This document shows positions 52,009-61,001 of a stretch of 64,000 nt of DNA, one piece after another. The DNA is from Sphingomonas koreensis (GTDB lineage Bacteria; Pseudomonadota; Alphaproteobacteria; Sphingomonadales; Sphingomonadaceae). The stretch's first letter is position 1. Each line of letters begins with the position of its first letter. Location of the stretch: positions 434,001 through 498,000 of the forward strand of contig RCZF01000001.1 of NCBI GenBank assembly GCA_006438735.1. The letters run 5' to 3'. The position numbers and the translations under genes are program-made. Below the pieces are notes generated by a model, which made no database searches, was not told the DNA's origin, and saw nothing but the letters and a program-made list of their open reading frames with translations.

Positions 52009-52035
52009 GGCGTTGGCGGTAACGGGGGGAGACAA

Positions 52036-52203
52036 ATGAGCGACCGAGCGAACGAAAGCCATCATCCGCTGCCGGCGGACGCGCGGGCGCGGCACGACCT
52101 CCTTCCCGAAGGCATCGAGGCGCGCGACAAAGGCGATGACGCGCCCGGGGACGCCGCGCCCGATACGCAGGCTCCGCCGCCGCCCCCGGGTGTGAAGACC
52201 TGA
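52036..52203 (+). CDS. Small disordered protein
   Basis: 55 residues with a GGGGGGAGA ribosome site. Reads MSDRANESHHPLPADARAR and DLLPEGIEARDKGDDAPGD, then a Pro-rich end. Low complexity; plausible as a small conserved sphingomonad protein. Confidence 0.5.
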   Translation: MSDRANESHHPLPADARARHDLLPEGIEARDKGDDAPGDAAPDTQAPPPPPGVKT

Positions 52204-52263
52204 CCGCACCGGCTGACCCAGACCGCGTCCCGGCTTTGCACAATTTTTATCGAGGAGCGTATC

Positions 52264-52497
52264 GTGACCGACCCCGCTGCCAAGCCGACCGTCACCCAGT
52301 CCGCGCCCAACGCGTCGACCGAGTATCCGCAAGGCGATGATGACGCTGGCGACTCAGCGACGACCAGCCAGCCGGCGCCCAATATTTCGACAGAACATCA
52401 AGAAGAGGGCGATGCGGGACGCCCCAGTGATGGGCTCGACCGGGGTCGCCCTCCGGTCGATGACGGGCGCAAGAGCTCGTTCACGAAAAACGCTTAA
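52264..52497 (+). CDS. Small disordered protein with internal repeat
   Basis: 77 residues from a GTG with GAGGAG upstream. It contains two similar units, SAPNASTEYPQGDDDAG and PAPNISTEHQEEGDAG, then a basic end (GRKSSFTKNA). The duplication and the ribosome site support a real gene; acidic and disordered. Confidence 0.5.
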   Translation: MTDPAAKPTVTQSAPNASTEYPQGDDDAGDSATTSQPAPNISTEHQEEGDAGRPSDGLDRGRPPVDDGRKSSFTKNA

Positions 52498-52564
52498 CCG
52501 CGCCGGGTTTGGCCTTCCAATCCTTCGCGTTCGGCACGCCCGTTCGCGCCATGAAAGATCCGAC

Positions 52565-53140
52565 ATGAGCGAGATCGCCGAATTGGTCGCGCCGATCGCG
52601 ACGATGGTCGCCGCGATCATGACCGCCGCCAACCTCGGCGCGCGCGTGACGGGTTGGGGGTTCGTCGTCTTTCTGATCGGCGCCATCGCCTGGTGCACCG
52701 TCGCGCTCACCACGAGCCAATCAAACCTGTTGTGGAGCAATGCGTTTCTCGCGTTGGTCGACGTGCTTGGGATTTGGCGGTGGCTTGGGCGACAAGCGAC
52801 CCTCGCCGATGGCGCGGCCAAGGCGCGGCGCGTCAGCGCCAAGCGCGAAACCCCGACGCTGTTCCCGGTGACCTTGCTCGACGGCGCCGAGATCGTCGAC
52901 GCAGCCGGGCAGATTGTCGGGCGGAGCATGGGCGCCATGGCGGAAGCCCAGACCGGCAGCCTGTCGTACATCGTCGTCCGCGAGCACACCTCGACGGCGA
53001 TGAGCGCACGACATGTCGCGGTGCCGTGGCGTTGGCTCGAGGTGAAAAACGGCGGCTTTCGGCTGACCGAGCGGGGCGACGTGCTGGCGCGGCTGGCAGC
53101 AATTGACCCTGGCGCTTGGCCTGCCACCGCGCCGCTATAG
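52565..53140 (+). CDS. Membrane protein with PRC-barrel-like C-terminal domain
   Basis: 191 residues. Two or three N-terminal helices: IATMVAAIMTAANLGARV, WGFVVFLIGAIAWCTVAL and NAFLALVDVLGIWRWL. The C-terminal ~90 residues look like a PRC barrel (LLDGAEIVDAAGQIVGRSMG, SLSYIVVREH). Function unknown; possibly a stress-related membrane scaffold. Confidence 0.75.
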   Translation: MSEIAELVAPIATMVAAIMTAANLGARVTGWGFVVFLIGAIAWCTVALTTSQSNLLWSNAFLALVDVLGIWRWLGRQATLADGAAKARRVSAKRETPTLFPVTLLDGAEIVDAAGQIVGRSMGAMAEAQTGSLSYIVVREHTSTAMSARHVAVPWRWLEVKNGGFRLTERGDVLARLAAIDPGAWPATAPL

Positions 53141-53392
53141 CGACCGACACTTTCTCTGGCGCGCGAGCGAGCGCTGCAGCAGGGCACCGACCGTCGTGGC
53201 CAGGAGGCAAATCCTGTTCACTCTATGTTCGTATGGTGCTAGAGCGGTCGTCATGCACGCCTCCGTCATCCCCCGGAAGCCAGCCGTCCAAATTGGAAGC
53301 CGCCTCGCCGCCGCCGTGCCGCGGGTCGTTCGGCAGTCATACTGTCATTATCCGCTGCCCGGGTTCGGTCCGTTGGCGGCGTCGGGACTTTC

Positions 53393-54691
53393 ATGACGCG
53401 GCGCGCGGGCAGTGCCGACCTTCCCTTGCACAACGGCCGCGTGCCCGCGTGGCTCGGTCGCCGCATGGCGAGGCTGGGCGCAATCATCGTCGAGGCGATC
53501 GTCATCGAATTTGGGCGCGACGAGATGCTCCGACGTCTCGCGCATCCGTTCTGGTTCCAGTCGTTCGGCGCGGTGATGGGAATGGACTGGCATTCGTCAG
53601 GCATCACCACAAGCGTGCTCGGCGCGCTCAAACGGGGACTGGCGCCGCTGTCGGGGGAACTCGGCATCCATGTCTGCGGCGGTCGTGGCCGACACAGCCG
53701 TGCAACGCCGGGCGAACTCGTCGCGATTGGCGAACGCGTCGGCATCGACGGCGCGAATTTGGCGCGCTCGAGCCGGCTGGTCGCCAAGGTCGACAGCGCC
53801 GCGCTCCAGGACGGCTTTGCGCTGTATCTTCACGGGTTCATCGTCGCCGACGATGGGCGCGGGGTGGTCGTGCAACAGGGGATGAACGGCGCGCGCAAGC
53901 AGGCGCGCCGCTATCATTGGCAATCGGAAGGCCTCGAGAGCTTCGTCAGCGCGCCGCATGCTGCGATCGAGGGGCCGGGGCAGGGGATGATCGTCAACCT
54001 GACCGACCGCCGCGCGACGCCGTCGCACCAAGGTCAGCTCGATCTGCTCGGCTCGCTCGGCCCTGATGGCATTGCGCGCGAATTCGCAAAACTCGAGCCA
54101 GCCGGCCTCCCGCACGCATCGCCACCCGCGCAGGGCCTGCTACCGCATCTGATCATGCCCGCGCATCATGAGGTCCGACCCGAGGATATCGTGCGACGCC
54201 GCCTGCAGGGCGCGCTCGCCTCCGCGGCAGAGCGCGGACCGGCGGATTTCGCCGAATTGTTGCTGGTGCCCGGGATCGGCGCACGGACGGTGCGAGCACT
54301 CGCAATGGTTGCCGAAATTGTCCACGGCGCGCCGTGCCGTTTCAGCGATCCTGCACGCTATTCGCTCGCGCACGGCGGCAAGGATCGGCACCCCTTTCCG
54401 GTCCCGACAAAAGTCTATGACCATACCATCGGCGTCATGAAGTCGGCGGTGCAGCGGGCAAAGCTCGGCGACGCCGAAGAGCTTGCCGCGATCAAGCGCC
54501 TCGACGACCAGGCGCGGCGGCTCGAGGTGTCCGCCACCGGCGGATCGGCGACGGTCTTGATCGAGGAGGAGCGACAGCAGTCGCACGCTTATGGAGGACG
54601 CAGCGTTTTTGGTTGGGAGGGACCGCTTAGGCAGTCAGCCCCGCGCACCAGCCCGAGCACGGCCGGCGAGCGATCGAGCATCGATCGCTGA
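53393..54691 (+). CDS. DUF763 domain protein
   Basis: 432 residues of DUF763, a family shared with archaea. Landmarks: ADLPLHNGRVPAWLGRRM, FWFQSFGAVMGMDWHSSGITTSV, LGIHVCGGRGRHSR, the QQGMN segment and a YHWQSEGLESFVSAPHAAI stretch. A helix-hairpin-helix (ELLLVPGIGARTVRALAMVAEI) suggests DNA binding. The last ~50 residues are a divergent tail. Often found near DNA repair genes, as here; the activity is not known. Confidence 0.9.
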   Translation: MTRRAGSADLPLHNGRVPAWLGRRMARLGAIIVEAIVIEFGRDEMLRRLAHPFWFQSFGAVMGMDWHSSGITTSVLGALKRGLAPLSGELGIHVCGGRGRHSRATPGELVAIGERVGIDGANLARSSRLVAKVDSAALQDGFALYLHGFIVADDGRGVVVQQGMNGARKQARRYHWQSEGLESFVSAPHAAIEGPGQGMIVNLTDRRATPSHQGQLDLLGSLGPDGIAREFAKLEPAGLPHASPPAQGLLPHLIMPAHHEVRPEDIVRRRLQGALASAAERGPADFAELLLVPGIGARTVRALAMVAEIVHGAPCRFSDPARYSLAHGGKDRHPFPVPTKVYDHTIGVMKSAVQRAKLGDAEELAAIKRLDDQARRLEVSATGGSATVLIEEERQQSHAYGGRSVFGWEGPLRQSAPRTSPSTAGERSSIDR

Positions 54692-54711
54692 GACGGACTC
54701 GCGTGGCCCCT

Positions 54712-54738
54712 TCGCCCGCAATATCGCGGGCGAGTTTT
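54712..54738 (+). terminator. Terminator after DUF763
   Basis: Stem TCGCCCGC and GCGGGCGA with a 6-nt loop, followed by GTTTT. A good factor-independent terminator 21 nt after the DUF763 stop. The remaining 54739-55001 shows no supported gene. Confidence 0.6.
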
Positions 54739-55001
54739 CAATGCCGACCATGCCACGCGTGAGCGGCGGCCAGAGCTTTGGTGGGGGGGGCGGTGCGGCG
54801 CTGGCGCCCCAGGCCAAATTTTCCGCCAAGACATCTTATCCCTCGCGCATGATCCTCGTGAGCCTATTTCGCGCTCGCGCGTTCGTCCGGTGAGGAGAAG
54901 GACGATGACCGACAGTGCATCTCGTCCGCGCGAGGCCGAGCGAACCGGCGCAGTGCGCGATCGAACAAGAGGGCGCGTCGGTTCAGGCATCGGCAGCGAC
55001 C

Positions 55002-55664
55002 ATGCCGGATCCAGGCAGGAAATCGGCGAGGATTCCGGTTTCGCTGGCAACGGCGACTGAAGCCGGCATGCTGGAGCGATCGTTCTTCGAGCGTGATGTC
55101 GAGGCCGTTGCCCGGGACCTGATCGGGGCCTCGGTGTTCGTCGACGCGGTCGGCGGCAAGATCGTTGAGACGGAGGCCTATGATGCGCAGGACCCCGCGG
55201 CGCATACCTTCAGAGGCCCGACACCGCGCAATGCGGCGATGTTCGGCCCCGCCGGTCACGCCTATGTCTATCGCAGTTACGGCCTTCACTGGTGCATGAA
55301 CTTCACGTGCGGTAACGGCGCTGGGGTTCTCATTCGTGCGATCGAGCCCGAAGCGGGCTTGGAGATTATGCGCAGCCGGCGCGGCGGTACCGACGACCGT
55401 CTCCTTTGTTCGGGGCCCGGACGTTTATGCCAGGCGCTCGGCGTCGATGCCGGGTACGACAGTCTTGCGCTCGACCAGCCGCCATTCGACCTCCGGTCGA
55501 GCCGCGCCGAAGTGTCCATCGCTGCTTGTCCGCGGATCGGGATCAGCGTCGCCACCGAAACGCTCCGGCGCTTTTGCCAGCGCGGATCGCGCTTTCTCAG
55601 CCGCCCCGTCGCTGTCGCCGAAGCGGGTGGACGGCCATCGGCAGCCTCGGCCGAGCGATCATGA
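55002..55664 (+). CDS. DNA-3-methyladenine glycosylase (AAG/MPG type)
   Basis: 220 residues from ATG 55002; ATG 55069 (MLERSFFERD) is an alternative. Family landmarks: ERSFFERDVEAVARDLIGA, IVETEAYDAQDPAAHTFRGPTPRN (the Glu and active-site region), YVYRSYGLHWCMNFTC and VLIRAIEPEAGLEIM, then SGPGRLCQALGV. A monofunctional base-excision glycosylase for alkylated purines. Overlaps the next gene by 4 nt. Confidence 0.92.
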   Translation: MPDPGRKSARIPVSLATATEAGMLERSFFERDVEAVARDLIGASVFVDAVGGKIVETEAYDAQDPAAHTFRGPTPRNAAMFGPAGHAYVYRSYGLHWCMNFTCGNGAGVLIRAIEPEAGLEIMRSRRGGTDDRLLCSGPGRLCQALGVDAGYDSLALDQPPFDLRSSRAEVSIAACPRIGISVATETLRRFCQRGSRFLSRPVAVAEAGGRPSAASAERS

Positions 55665-55903
55665 AAGTCTCGTTCGACGATCAGACCATCCATATCGACA
55701 GCGTCTTCGGCCCGCTGAGCGTCACCGTGACGGGCGAAGCGCTGCACGCTCTTCGGCGTGACGGGGCGGGACCGCAAGACGGCCCTGGCCTGATCGCCGC
55801 CCATTACGAAACGATCGTTCAGGTCGCGACAATGAAATTCGAAGCCGATGAAGGCGAGGACGACTATGCCGTCCGAATCACTGGTATCGATCTCGAGACC
55901 TGA
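55661..55903 (+). CDS. Small conserved protein coupled to the glycosylase
   Basis: 80 residues; ATG overlaps the glycosylase stop. Beta-rich start (KVSFDDQTIHIDSVFGPLSVTVTGEALHAL), then HYETIVQVATMKFEADEG and RITGIDL. Possibly DUF1488-like, but not certain. Confidence 0.6.
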   Translation: MKVSFDDQTIHIDSVFGPLSVTVTGEALHALRRDGAGPQDGPGLIAAHYETIVQVATMKFEADEGEDDYAVRITGIDLET

Positions 55904-56235
55904 CGTCTTCGCCACCCGCGGCCCCGACCTGGCTTGCGCCTGACGAGGCCAATCCGACTACCGTCGACCGACGACGACCATTCCCCGTGATCGAGCTGCC
56001 TCCCTGGCGCCGTGCGGCGTAGAAAGCGGCCGCGTGCCATGCCGCGGGCAGCGCTCGTTGCAGCGGGTCGCCGACGCGGTCCGGTGAGCAGCGTCGACCC
56101 CGCGCAAAACAGGTTTTGCCCGACGGCCCCGCAGAGTGACGTCGAACAACAATTCGATGATAAAGCCCGTTGGAATTGAGCGATTGCGGGTCTAAATTCC
56201 GTGAAGCGTTACCTTGGTTGATCTGGAGAAAAACC
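55904..56235. other. Intergenic, nothing recognised
   Basis: Only GC-rich non-coding sequence and shadows seen between the glycosylase pair and the next small gene. Confidence 0.45.
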
Positions 56236-56427
56236 ATGTCGCCCGATGACATCGCTTATTATCAAGCCCGTGCTCAGCAGGAGCGCGACCTCGCTCATAC
56301 CAGCGAAGACGACGCCGTTGCGAAGACTCACCTCTGGTTTGCCGAGCAATACGAGCGGCGTCTCAAGGGCGAGCCGCCAGCGAGTCAGCTTTCCCCGGAA
56401 ACGCATGGCGTCTTCGCGCAGAACTGA
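56236..56427 (+). CDS. Small hypothetical protein
   Basis: 63 residues from ATG 56236. Reads SPDDIAYYQARAQQERDLAHTS and KTHLWFAEQYERRL, a helical pattern seen in short alphaproteobacterial proteins of unknown function. No RNA-binding or membrane feature. Confidence 0.6.
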   Translation: MSPDDIAYYQARAQQERDLAHTSEDDAVAKTHLWFAEQYERRLKGEPPASQLSPETHGVFAQN

Positions 56428-56559
56428 CTGCGCCGCCGTCTTGACCGCGCGCGGACCGCATTGCGTATCGGCGGCTGAAGCACGGAAAAAGTGACCGATC
56501 GACGATGACCAGCGTTTAGTGATCGCTCGGTGTGGTCGATCGGTCATGCCGACGTCGCG

Positions 56560-56886
56560 TCAGGGACCTTCGTGAAGCGGATCGGTCCCCGGCTCGGGCG
56601 GTTCCCAGCGCACGCTGTCGTCGGCACCGCCTGGCGCGTCCTCGCCGAGCGCGGCCGCAATCATGCGCTTCCACGCGCCGGCGTCGCCAGCTGTAGCCAT
56701 GCCTGCGTCAGGTTCTCGAAGCGTTTTTAGGATCGCGATCGCCGCGTCCTGGTGCTCATGCCAACGGTCATCGACGACGGGCCCCGCCGACGGATCGTCG
56801 CCATCGGCATTGGCGCTGACACGCTGACCGGCGAGCACGCGCGCGATCCGCTCGATCGCCGAGGTTTCAGCATTGTCCATCATCAC
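56560..56886 (-). CDS. Conserved hypothetical protein
   Basis: 108 residues. ATG 56886 overlaps the DUF3606 stop (ATGA). It has MDNAETSAIERIARVLAGQRVSANA and WHEHQDAAIAILKTLREP, then WKRMIAAAL. Acidic and helical, a sphingomonad hypothetical. Probably an operon with the DUF3606 gene. Confidence 0.68.
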   Translation of the reverse strand: MMMDNAETSAIERIARVLAGQRVSANADGDDPSAGPVVDDRWHEHQDAAIAILKTLREPDAGMATAGDAGAWKRMIAAALGEDAPGGADDSVRWEPPEPGTDPLHEGP

Positions 56887-57068
56887 CCCTTCAACTGGTT
56901 GGCAGCGGCGTCGAGCGCCGCGCGGTCGTTACCGTGCCGTTCGATCAGGTCGCGCGCCTGGTCCTGGCTGATGCCATGCCTCTGCGCAAAATAAGCCACT
57001 TCATAATCTTCTCCGGCTGCCACGCGACCGCGATCTGGTTTCCCGATTTGAGCCTTGTCGTCCGCCAC
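56883..57068 (-). CDS. DUF3606 family small protein
   Basis: 61 residues. The DUF3606 signature is GKPDRGRVAAGEDYEVAYFAQRHGISQDQARDLIERHGNDRAAL (landmark, residues 9-52), ending NQLKG. A small helical DNA-associated or stress protein of unknown role. Start of a two-gene - strand unit. Confidence 0.88.
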   Translation of the reverse strand: MADDKAQIGKPDRGRVAAGEDYEVAYFAQRHGISQDQARDLIERHGNDRAALDAAANQLKG

Positions 57069-57237
57069 GATGATCTCCCTTCATCGTTGTCAATCGTTGA
57101 CATCGCCCCGAGTTCCAGGCTCGACCACCGCACACGATCGACGGTGCTGTCGACACATCTGCCGTTTGGTGCAGCGCCGACAGGGAACGAGTGTTGCTGG
57201 CCGCGGATTATGCGATCATGAGGGGAGACGCTTGAGC

Positions 57238-59118
57238 ATGGCGCGCCGCGTGACGAAGAAGAAGCCCGCCGCGCGAACGAGCGCGACCGCTGATGCGTCA
57301 CGCCTCCCGCCGCCGCCCTTCCATCCGGTCCAGCTTGCGACGCTCGTCGACCACGTACCCGCTGGCGACCGCTGGGTGCATGAGCTGAAATTCGACGGCT
57401 ATCGCTGCTTGTTGAGCATCGGCGCCGGGGCGGTGCATGCGTTCACCCGCTCGGGCCTGGACTGGACCGAAAAGTTCGTCGCGATCGTCGATGCCGCAGC
57501 ATCGCTTCCGGCCCAGGCGGCGCTGATTGACGGGGAAGCGGTCGTCGTGGACGGCGACGGCAGGACCAATTTCCAGGCCCTTCAGACGGCGCTCAAGGGA
57601 CGGCCTGGCGACGTTCAATTCTATGCCTTCGACCTGCTCGAGCTCAACGGCGAGGATCTGACCAAGCGGCCGCTGATCGAGCGCAAGGCGAAGCTCCAGG
57701 CGCTGCTTTCGAATAACAACGACGTCATTCATTACGCCGACCATATCGTCGGCAAGGGCGAGCAGCTGTTCGACAGCTTCTGCGACGCCGGGCTTGAGGG
57801 CGTGATCTCGAAGCGCGCCGATTCGCGCTATGTCGGCGCCCGCAATGGCGCCTGGCTCAAGACCAAGTGCATCAAGCGACAGGAGTTCGTGGTCGTCGGA
57901 TGGACGTCCTCGGACAAACGACGCGGGTTTCGCTCGCTGCTGCTCGGCGTCAACGAGAACGGCGCGCTGCGGTACGCCGGCAAGGTCGGCACGGGCTTTG
58001 ACGGGGACGAGATTGTCCGCCTGGAGAAGCTGATGCAGCCGCTTGCCGTCGCCAAGCCGACGGTGGAGGCGCCGCGCGCGGCGGTGCGCGGCGCTCATTG
58101 GATTCGGCCCAGGCTCGTGGCGGAAATCGCCTTTACCGAGGTGACCGCCGACGGAGTGCTGCGTCATCCGAGCTATGTCGGGCTGCGCGAAGACAAGCAG
58201 CCCGAAGCGGTTGTGGTGGAAGCGCCGGTCGCTGTCGCCGAACTCAGCGCCGGCCCGTCCCACGTGAAGATCAGCAACCGCGACCGCGTGATCGATCCCG
58301 ATGCCGGCATCACCAAGGGCCAGCTGGCCGACCATTATGCGGCGGTCGCCGACATCATGCTCGACTGGATCGGCAGCCGCCCGGTCAGCCTGGTGCGCTG
58401 CCCCCAGGGCCGCGCAAAGAAATGCTTCTTCCAAAAGCACGACGCCGGCACCTTCGGCGACCACGTCCATCATGTCGCCATCCGGGAAAAGGACGGTCAT
58501 GAGGAGCCTTATCTGTACGTCGATGACGCCGATGGCCTCATGACGTGCGTGCAGATGGGAACGATCGAATTGCATGGTTGGGGCGCGCGGATCGAGGATG
58601 TCGAGAAGGCCGACCGGCTGGTGTTCGATCTCGATCCCGATGTCGGGCTCGATTTCGAGGCGGTGCGCACCGCCGCCTTTCATTTCCGCGATCTTTTGCA
58701 AGAGATCGGGCTCAAGACCTTCCCGATGATCACCGGTGGCAAGGGCGTGCACGTCATTGCCCCGCTGACGCCGCGCGCCGAGTGGCCCGAGGTCAAGGAT
58801 TTTGCGCACCGACTGGCGTTGGCGGTGGCGCAGTCGGACCCCGGTAATTTCACCGCCGCCCTGCCAAAAGCGCAGCGCAAAGGCCGAATTTTTGTCGATT
58901 ATCTGCGCAACCAGCGCGGCGCGACCGCGGTGATGCCTTATGCAGTGCGGGCGCGGCCCGGCGCGCCGGTCGCCGCGCCGATCAGCTGGAAGGAAATGGA
59001 GACAATAGAGTCGCCGGCGCATTTCCACGTCGGCGATGCCGCCGAGTTGGTCCGGCGCGCGGGCTCGAAGGCCCTGCATGGATGGGGCCGGGCCGATCAG
59101 GCGCTGCCCGACCTGTGA
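57238..59118 (+). CDS. ligD: DNA ligase D, ligase plus polymerase domains (no phosphoesterase domain)
   Basis: 626 residues from ATG 57238. Residues ~25-320 are an ATP-dependent ligase: ELKFDGYRCLLSI (catalytic Lys), LIDGEAVVVDGDG, FYAFDLLELNG, EGVISKRADSRYVGARNGAWLKTKC (landmark). Residues ~340-620 are an AEP primase-type polymerase: KISNRDRVIDPDAGITKGQLADHY, LVFDLDPD (metal DxD) and TGGKGVHVIAPLTP. LigD in most proteobacteria also has an N-terminal 3'-phosphoesterase domain; that is absent here. No Ku gene is in the window. It overlaps the exonuclease gene (GTGA). Confidence 0.92.
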   Translation: MARRVTKKKPAARTSATADASRLPPPPFHPVQLATLVDHVPAGDRWVHELKFDGYRCLLSIGAGAVHAFTRSGLDWTEKFVAIVDAAASLPAQAALIDGEAVVVDGDGRTNFQALQTALKGRPGDVQFYAFDLLELNGEDLTKRPLIERKAKLQALLSNNNDVIHYADHIVGKGEQLFDSFCDAGLEGVISKRADSRYVGARNGAWLKTKCIKRQEFVVVGWTSSDKRRGFRSLLLGVNENGALRYAGKVGTGFDGDEIVRLEKLMQPLAVAKPTVEAPRAAVRGAHWIRPRLVAEIAFTEVTADGVLRHPSYVGLREDKQPEAVVVEAPVAVAELSAGPSHVKISNRDRVIDPDAGITKGQLADHYAAVADIMLDWIGSRPVSLVRCPQGRAKKCFFQKHDAGTFGDHVHHVAIREKDGHEEPYLYVDDADGLMTCVQMGTIELHGWGARIEDVEKADRLVFDLDPDVGLDFEAVRTAAFHFRDLLQEIGLKTFPMITGGKGVHVIAPLTPRAEWPEVKDFAHRLALAVAQSDPGNFTAALPKAQRKGRIFVDYLRNQRGATAVMPYAVRARPGAPVAAPISWKEMETIESPAHFHVGDAAELVRRAGSKALHGWGRADQALPDL

Positions 59119-59939
59119 AGATCGCGACGTACAATGTGAACGGCGTCAACGGGCGGTTGCCGGTGCTGCTGCGCTGGCTCGCGGAACGCCAGCCCGATAT
59201 CGTGTGCTTGCAAGAACTGAAGGCGCCGCAGGAGAAGTTCCCGCAGGCAGCGATCGCCGACGCCGGCTACGAGGCGATCTGGCATGGCCAGAAGAGCTGG
59301 AACGGCGTTGCGATCCTGAGCCGCGTCGGCACGCCGATCGAAACGCGCCGCGGCCTGCCCGGCGATCCCGACGATCGCCAGAGCCGCTACATCGAGGCGG
59401 CCGTCAACGGCGTGCTGGTCGGTGGGCTTTACTTGCCCAACGGCAACCCCCGCCCGGGCCCGAAATTCGACTATAAAGTGGAGTGGTTCGGACACCTTCT
59501 AAGTCACGCGCGCGCGCTCTTGTCGTCGAAGATACCGGTTGTGCTCGCTGGCGACTTCAATGTCATGCCGACCGACCGCGACGTCTACAAACCCGAGCGC
59601 TGGCTCGACGATGCGCTGTTCGCGCCCGAAGTGCGCGCGGCCTATGCCAAACTCCTGGCGCAGGGCTGGACCGATGCGCTGCGGACGATTCACCCCGACG
59701 AGACCATCTATACGTTCTGGGATTATTTCCGAAACGCCTACGCGCGCAACGCGGGCCTGAGGATCGATCATCTTTTGCTGAGTCCGACGCTTGCGCCACG
59801 TTTGCGCGATGCCCAGGTCGACCGAGACGTTCGTAGCTGGGAGAAGACCAGCGACCACGCGCCCGTCTGGGTTGAACTCAGTGCGGAGAAGCCGCGGCGC
59901 CGCTCGTCTGGCGCCCGGACTGCGTCGGCTACGCGATAG
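59115..59939 (+). CDS. xth: Exodeoxyribonuclease III family (AP endonuclease)
   Basis: 274 residues from GTG 59115. Landmarks: KIATYNVNGVNGRLPVLLRWL, VCLQELKAP (metal Glu), WNGVAILSR, LAGDFNVMPTDRDV and the closing KTSDHAPVWVEL with the catalytic Asp-His. Cuts abasic sites and 3' blocked ends. Coupled to LigD, which fits an end-processing role in non-homologous end joining or excision repair. Confidence 0.93.
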   Translation: MKIATYNVNGVNGRLPVLLRWLAERQPDIVCLQELKAPQEKFPQAAIADAGYEAIWHGQKSWNGVAILSRVGTPIETRRGLPGDPDDRQSRYIEAAVNGVLVGGLYLPNGNPRPGPKFDYKVEWFGHLLSHARALLSSKIPVVLAGDFNVMPTDRDVYKPERWLDDALFAPEVRAAYAKLLAQGWTDALRTIHPDETIYTFWDYFRNAYARNAGLRIDHLLLSPTLAPRLRDAQVDRDVRSWEKTSDHAPVWVELSAEKPRRRSSGARTASATR

Positions 59940-60107
59940 CCGTGTCATCGAGCGCCACGATCGCTTGTGCCCGATCATCGAACGCCGTCGGTGATTGCGG
60001 AGCACGGTGGCGCCATGCGGACGCGTGCAGCCGGCTCTTGGCTCGGCCTCACACAAGGCCGCTGATCGACCGGCGCGGGGCCGATGCTAGGTGATGATTG
60101 CCCCAGT

Positions 60108-60854
60108 TTATGCGAGCGGACGCTGTGCATCGTTTCGCGTCAAGTCGGACAATCGCAGCGCGTTCTCGACAGCCGCCCCCGATGCCGTGTTGTCGAAAAT
60201 GCACCATATATCGGCTGCGCGGTCTGCCTCGTCCTGTAGGTCCCCGGCCAACCGCGTGAACGTCGCATCATCATAGCTCGAATAATACATCCGGGGCGAG
60301 CCATGGAACCGGCGATAGGTCATGCCGGTCCAGCCGCCCGGTAGACCGGCGCCTGGGACGATGGCGGGATCGGCGGCGACGCGGGCGACCTCTGCCGACG
60401 CCAAAAATGCATCCGCGATCGCGGTAAACCAGCTCGCGTGGCGCGGCTCGCAGACGAGCGGGCAATTCGTCGCCTGCCGCACCGCCGTCAGAAAGTGCGC
60501 GGCAGCGGCTCGCTCGAAGACGCGTTTGGGGGGCAATTGGACCAGCACACAGCCGAGCTTCTCTCCAAGTGCGGCGATTTCGTCGGCGAAGCGCGTCAGC
60601 TGGGCAGGGTCACTCGCCCAAGTCGGCTCATGGGAGATCGCCCGGGGGAGCTTGACGGAAAAACGGAAATCGGTGGGGACGCTTGATGCCCAGCGGGCAT
60701 AGGTGCTGCCCCTGTGCGGCCGGTAGAAGGACGAGTTGATCTCAGCCGCGTTCAGCCGGCCGGAAAAACGCTCCAGGTGAGAGCCGGTCACGGGGAAGGC
60801 CGCCGCGGCAGCGGTGGGGATAGTCCAGCCAGCAGTGCCGATCTTGACGGTCAT
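60108..60854 (-). CDS. DUF72 family protein
   Basis: 248 residues, TIM-barrel-like DUF72. Landmarks: KIGTAGWTIP, LERFSGRLNAAEINSSFYRPH, RFSVKLPRAISHE, LGCVLVQLPPK and YRRFHGSPRMYYSSY. Related to the YecE family with an unknown, possibly endonuclease-like, activity. Commonly found near repair genes. Confidence 0.92.
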   Translation of the reverse strand: MTVKIGTAGWTIPTAAAAAFPVTGSHLERFSGRLNAAEINSSFYRPHRGSTYARWASSVPTDFRFSVKLPRAISHEPTWASDPAQLTRFADEIAALGEKLGCVLVQLPPKRVFERAAAAHFLTAVRQATNCPLVCEPRHASWFTAIADAFLASAEVARVAADPAIVPGAGLPGGWTGMTYRRFHGSPRMYYSSYDDATFTRLAGDLQDEADRAADIWCIFDNTASGAAVENALRLSDLTRNDAQRPLA

Positions 60855-61001
60855 GACCTGGTTGATAGCATGGAACTCCCGGCAAGGGCGAAATCGGGAG
60901 TGCGGCGTTGGACGCGCTGGCTGCGCAAAGGGCGGTAACGCCTCATTGGCTGCTAGTCGTTCAGTCGAGCGCGGAGCAATGGGTCGGGAAATGGGCGGGC
61001 G

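Noticed and set aside
54591..54893. 100-residue frame at the end of DUF763
   Set aside because: Crosses a strong terminator and shows no domain.
57298..59079. 593-residue frame antisense to LigD
   Set aside because: Shadow of the high-GC LigD codons; no family feature, while LigD motifs on the + strand are clear.
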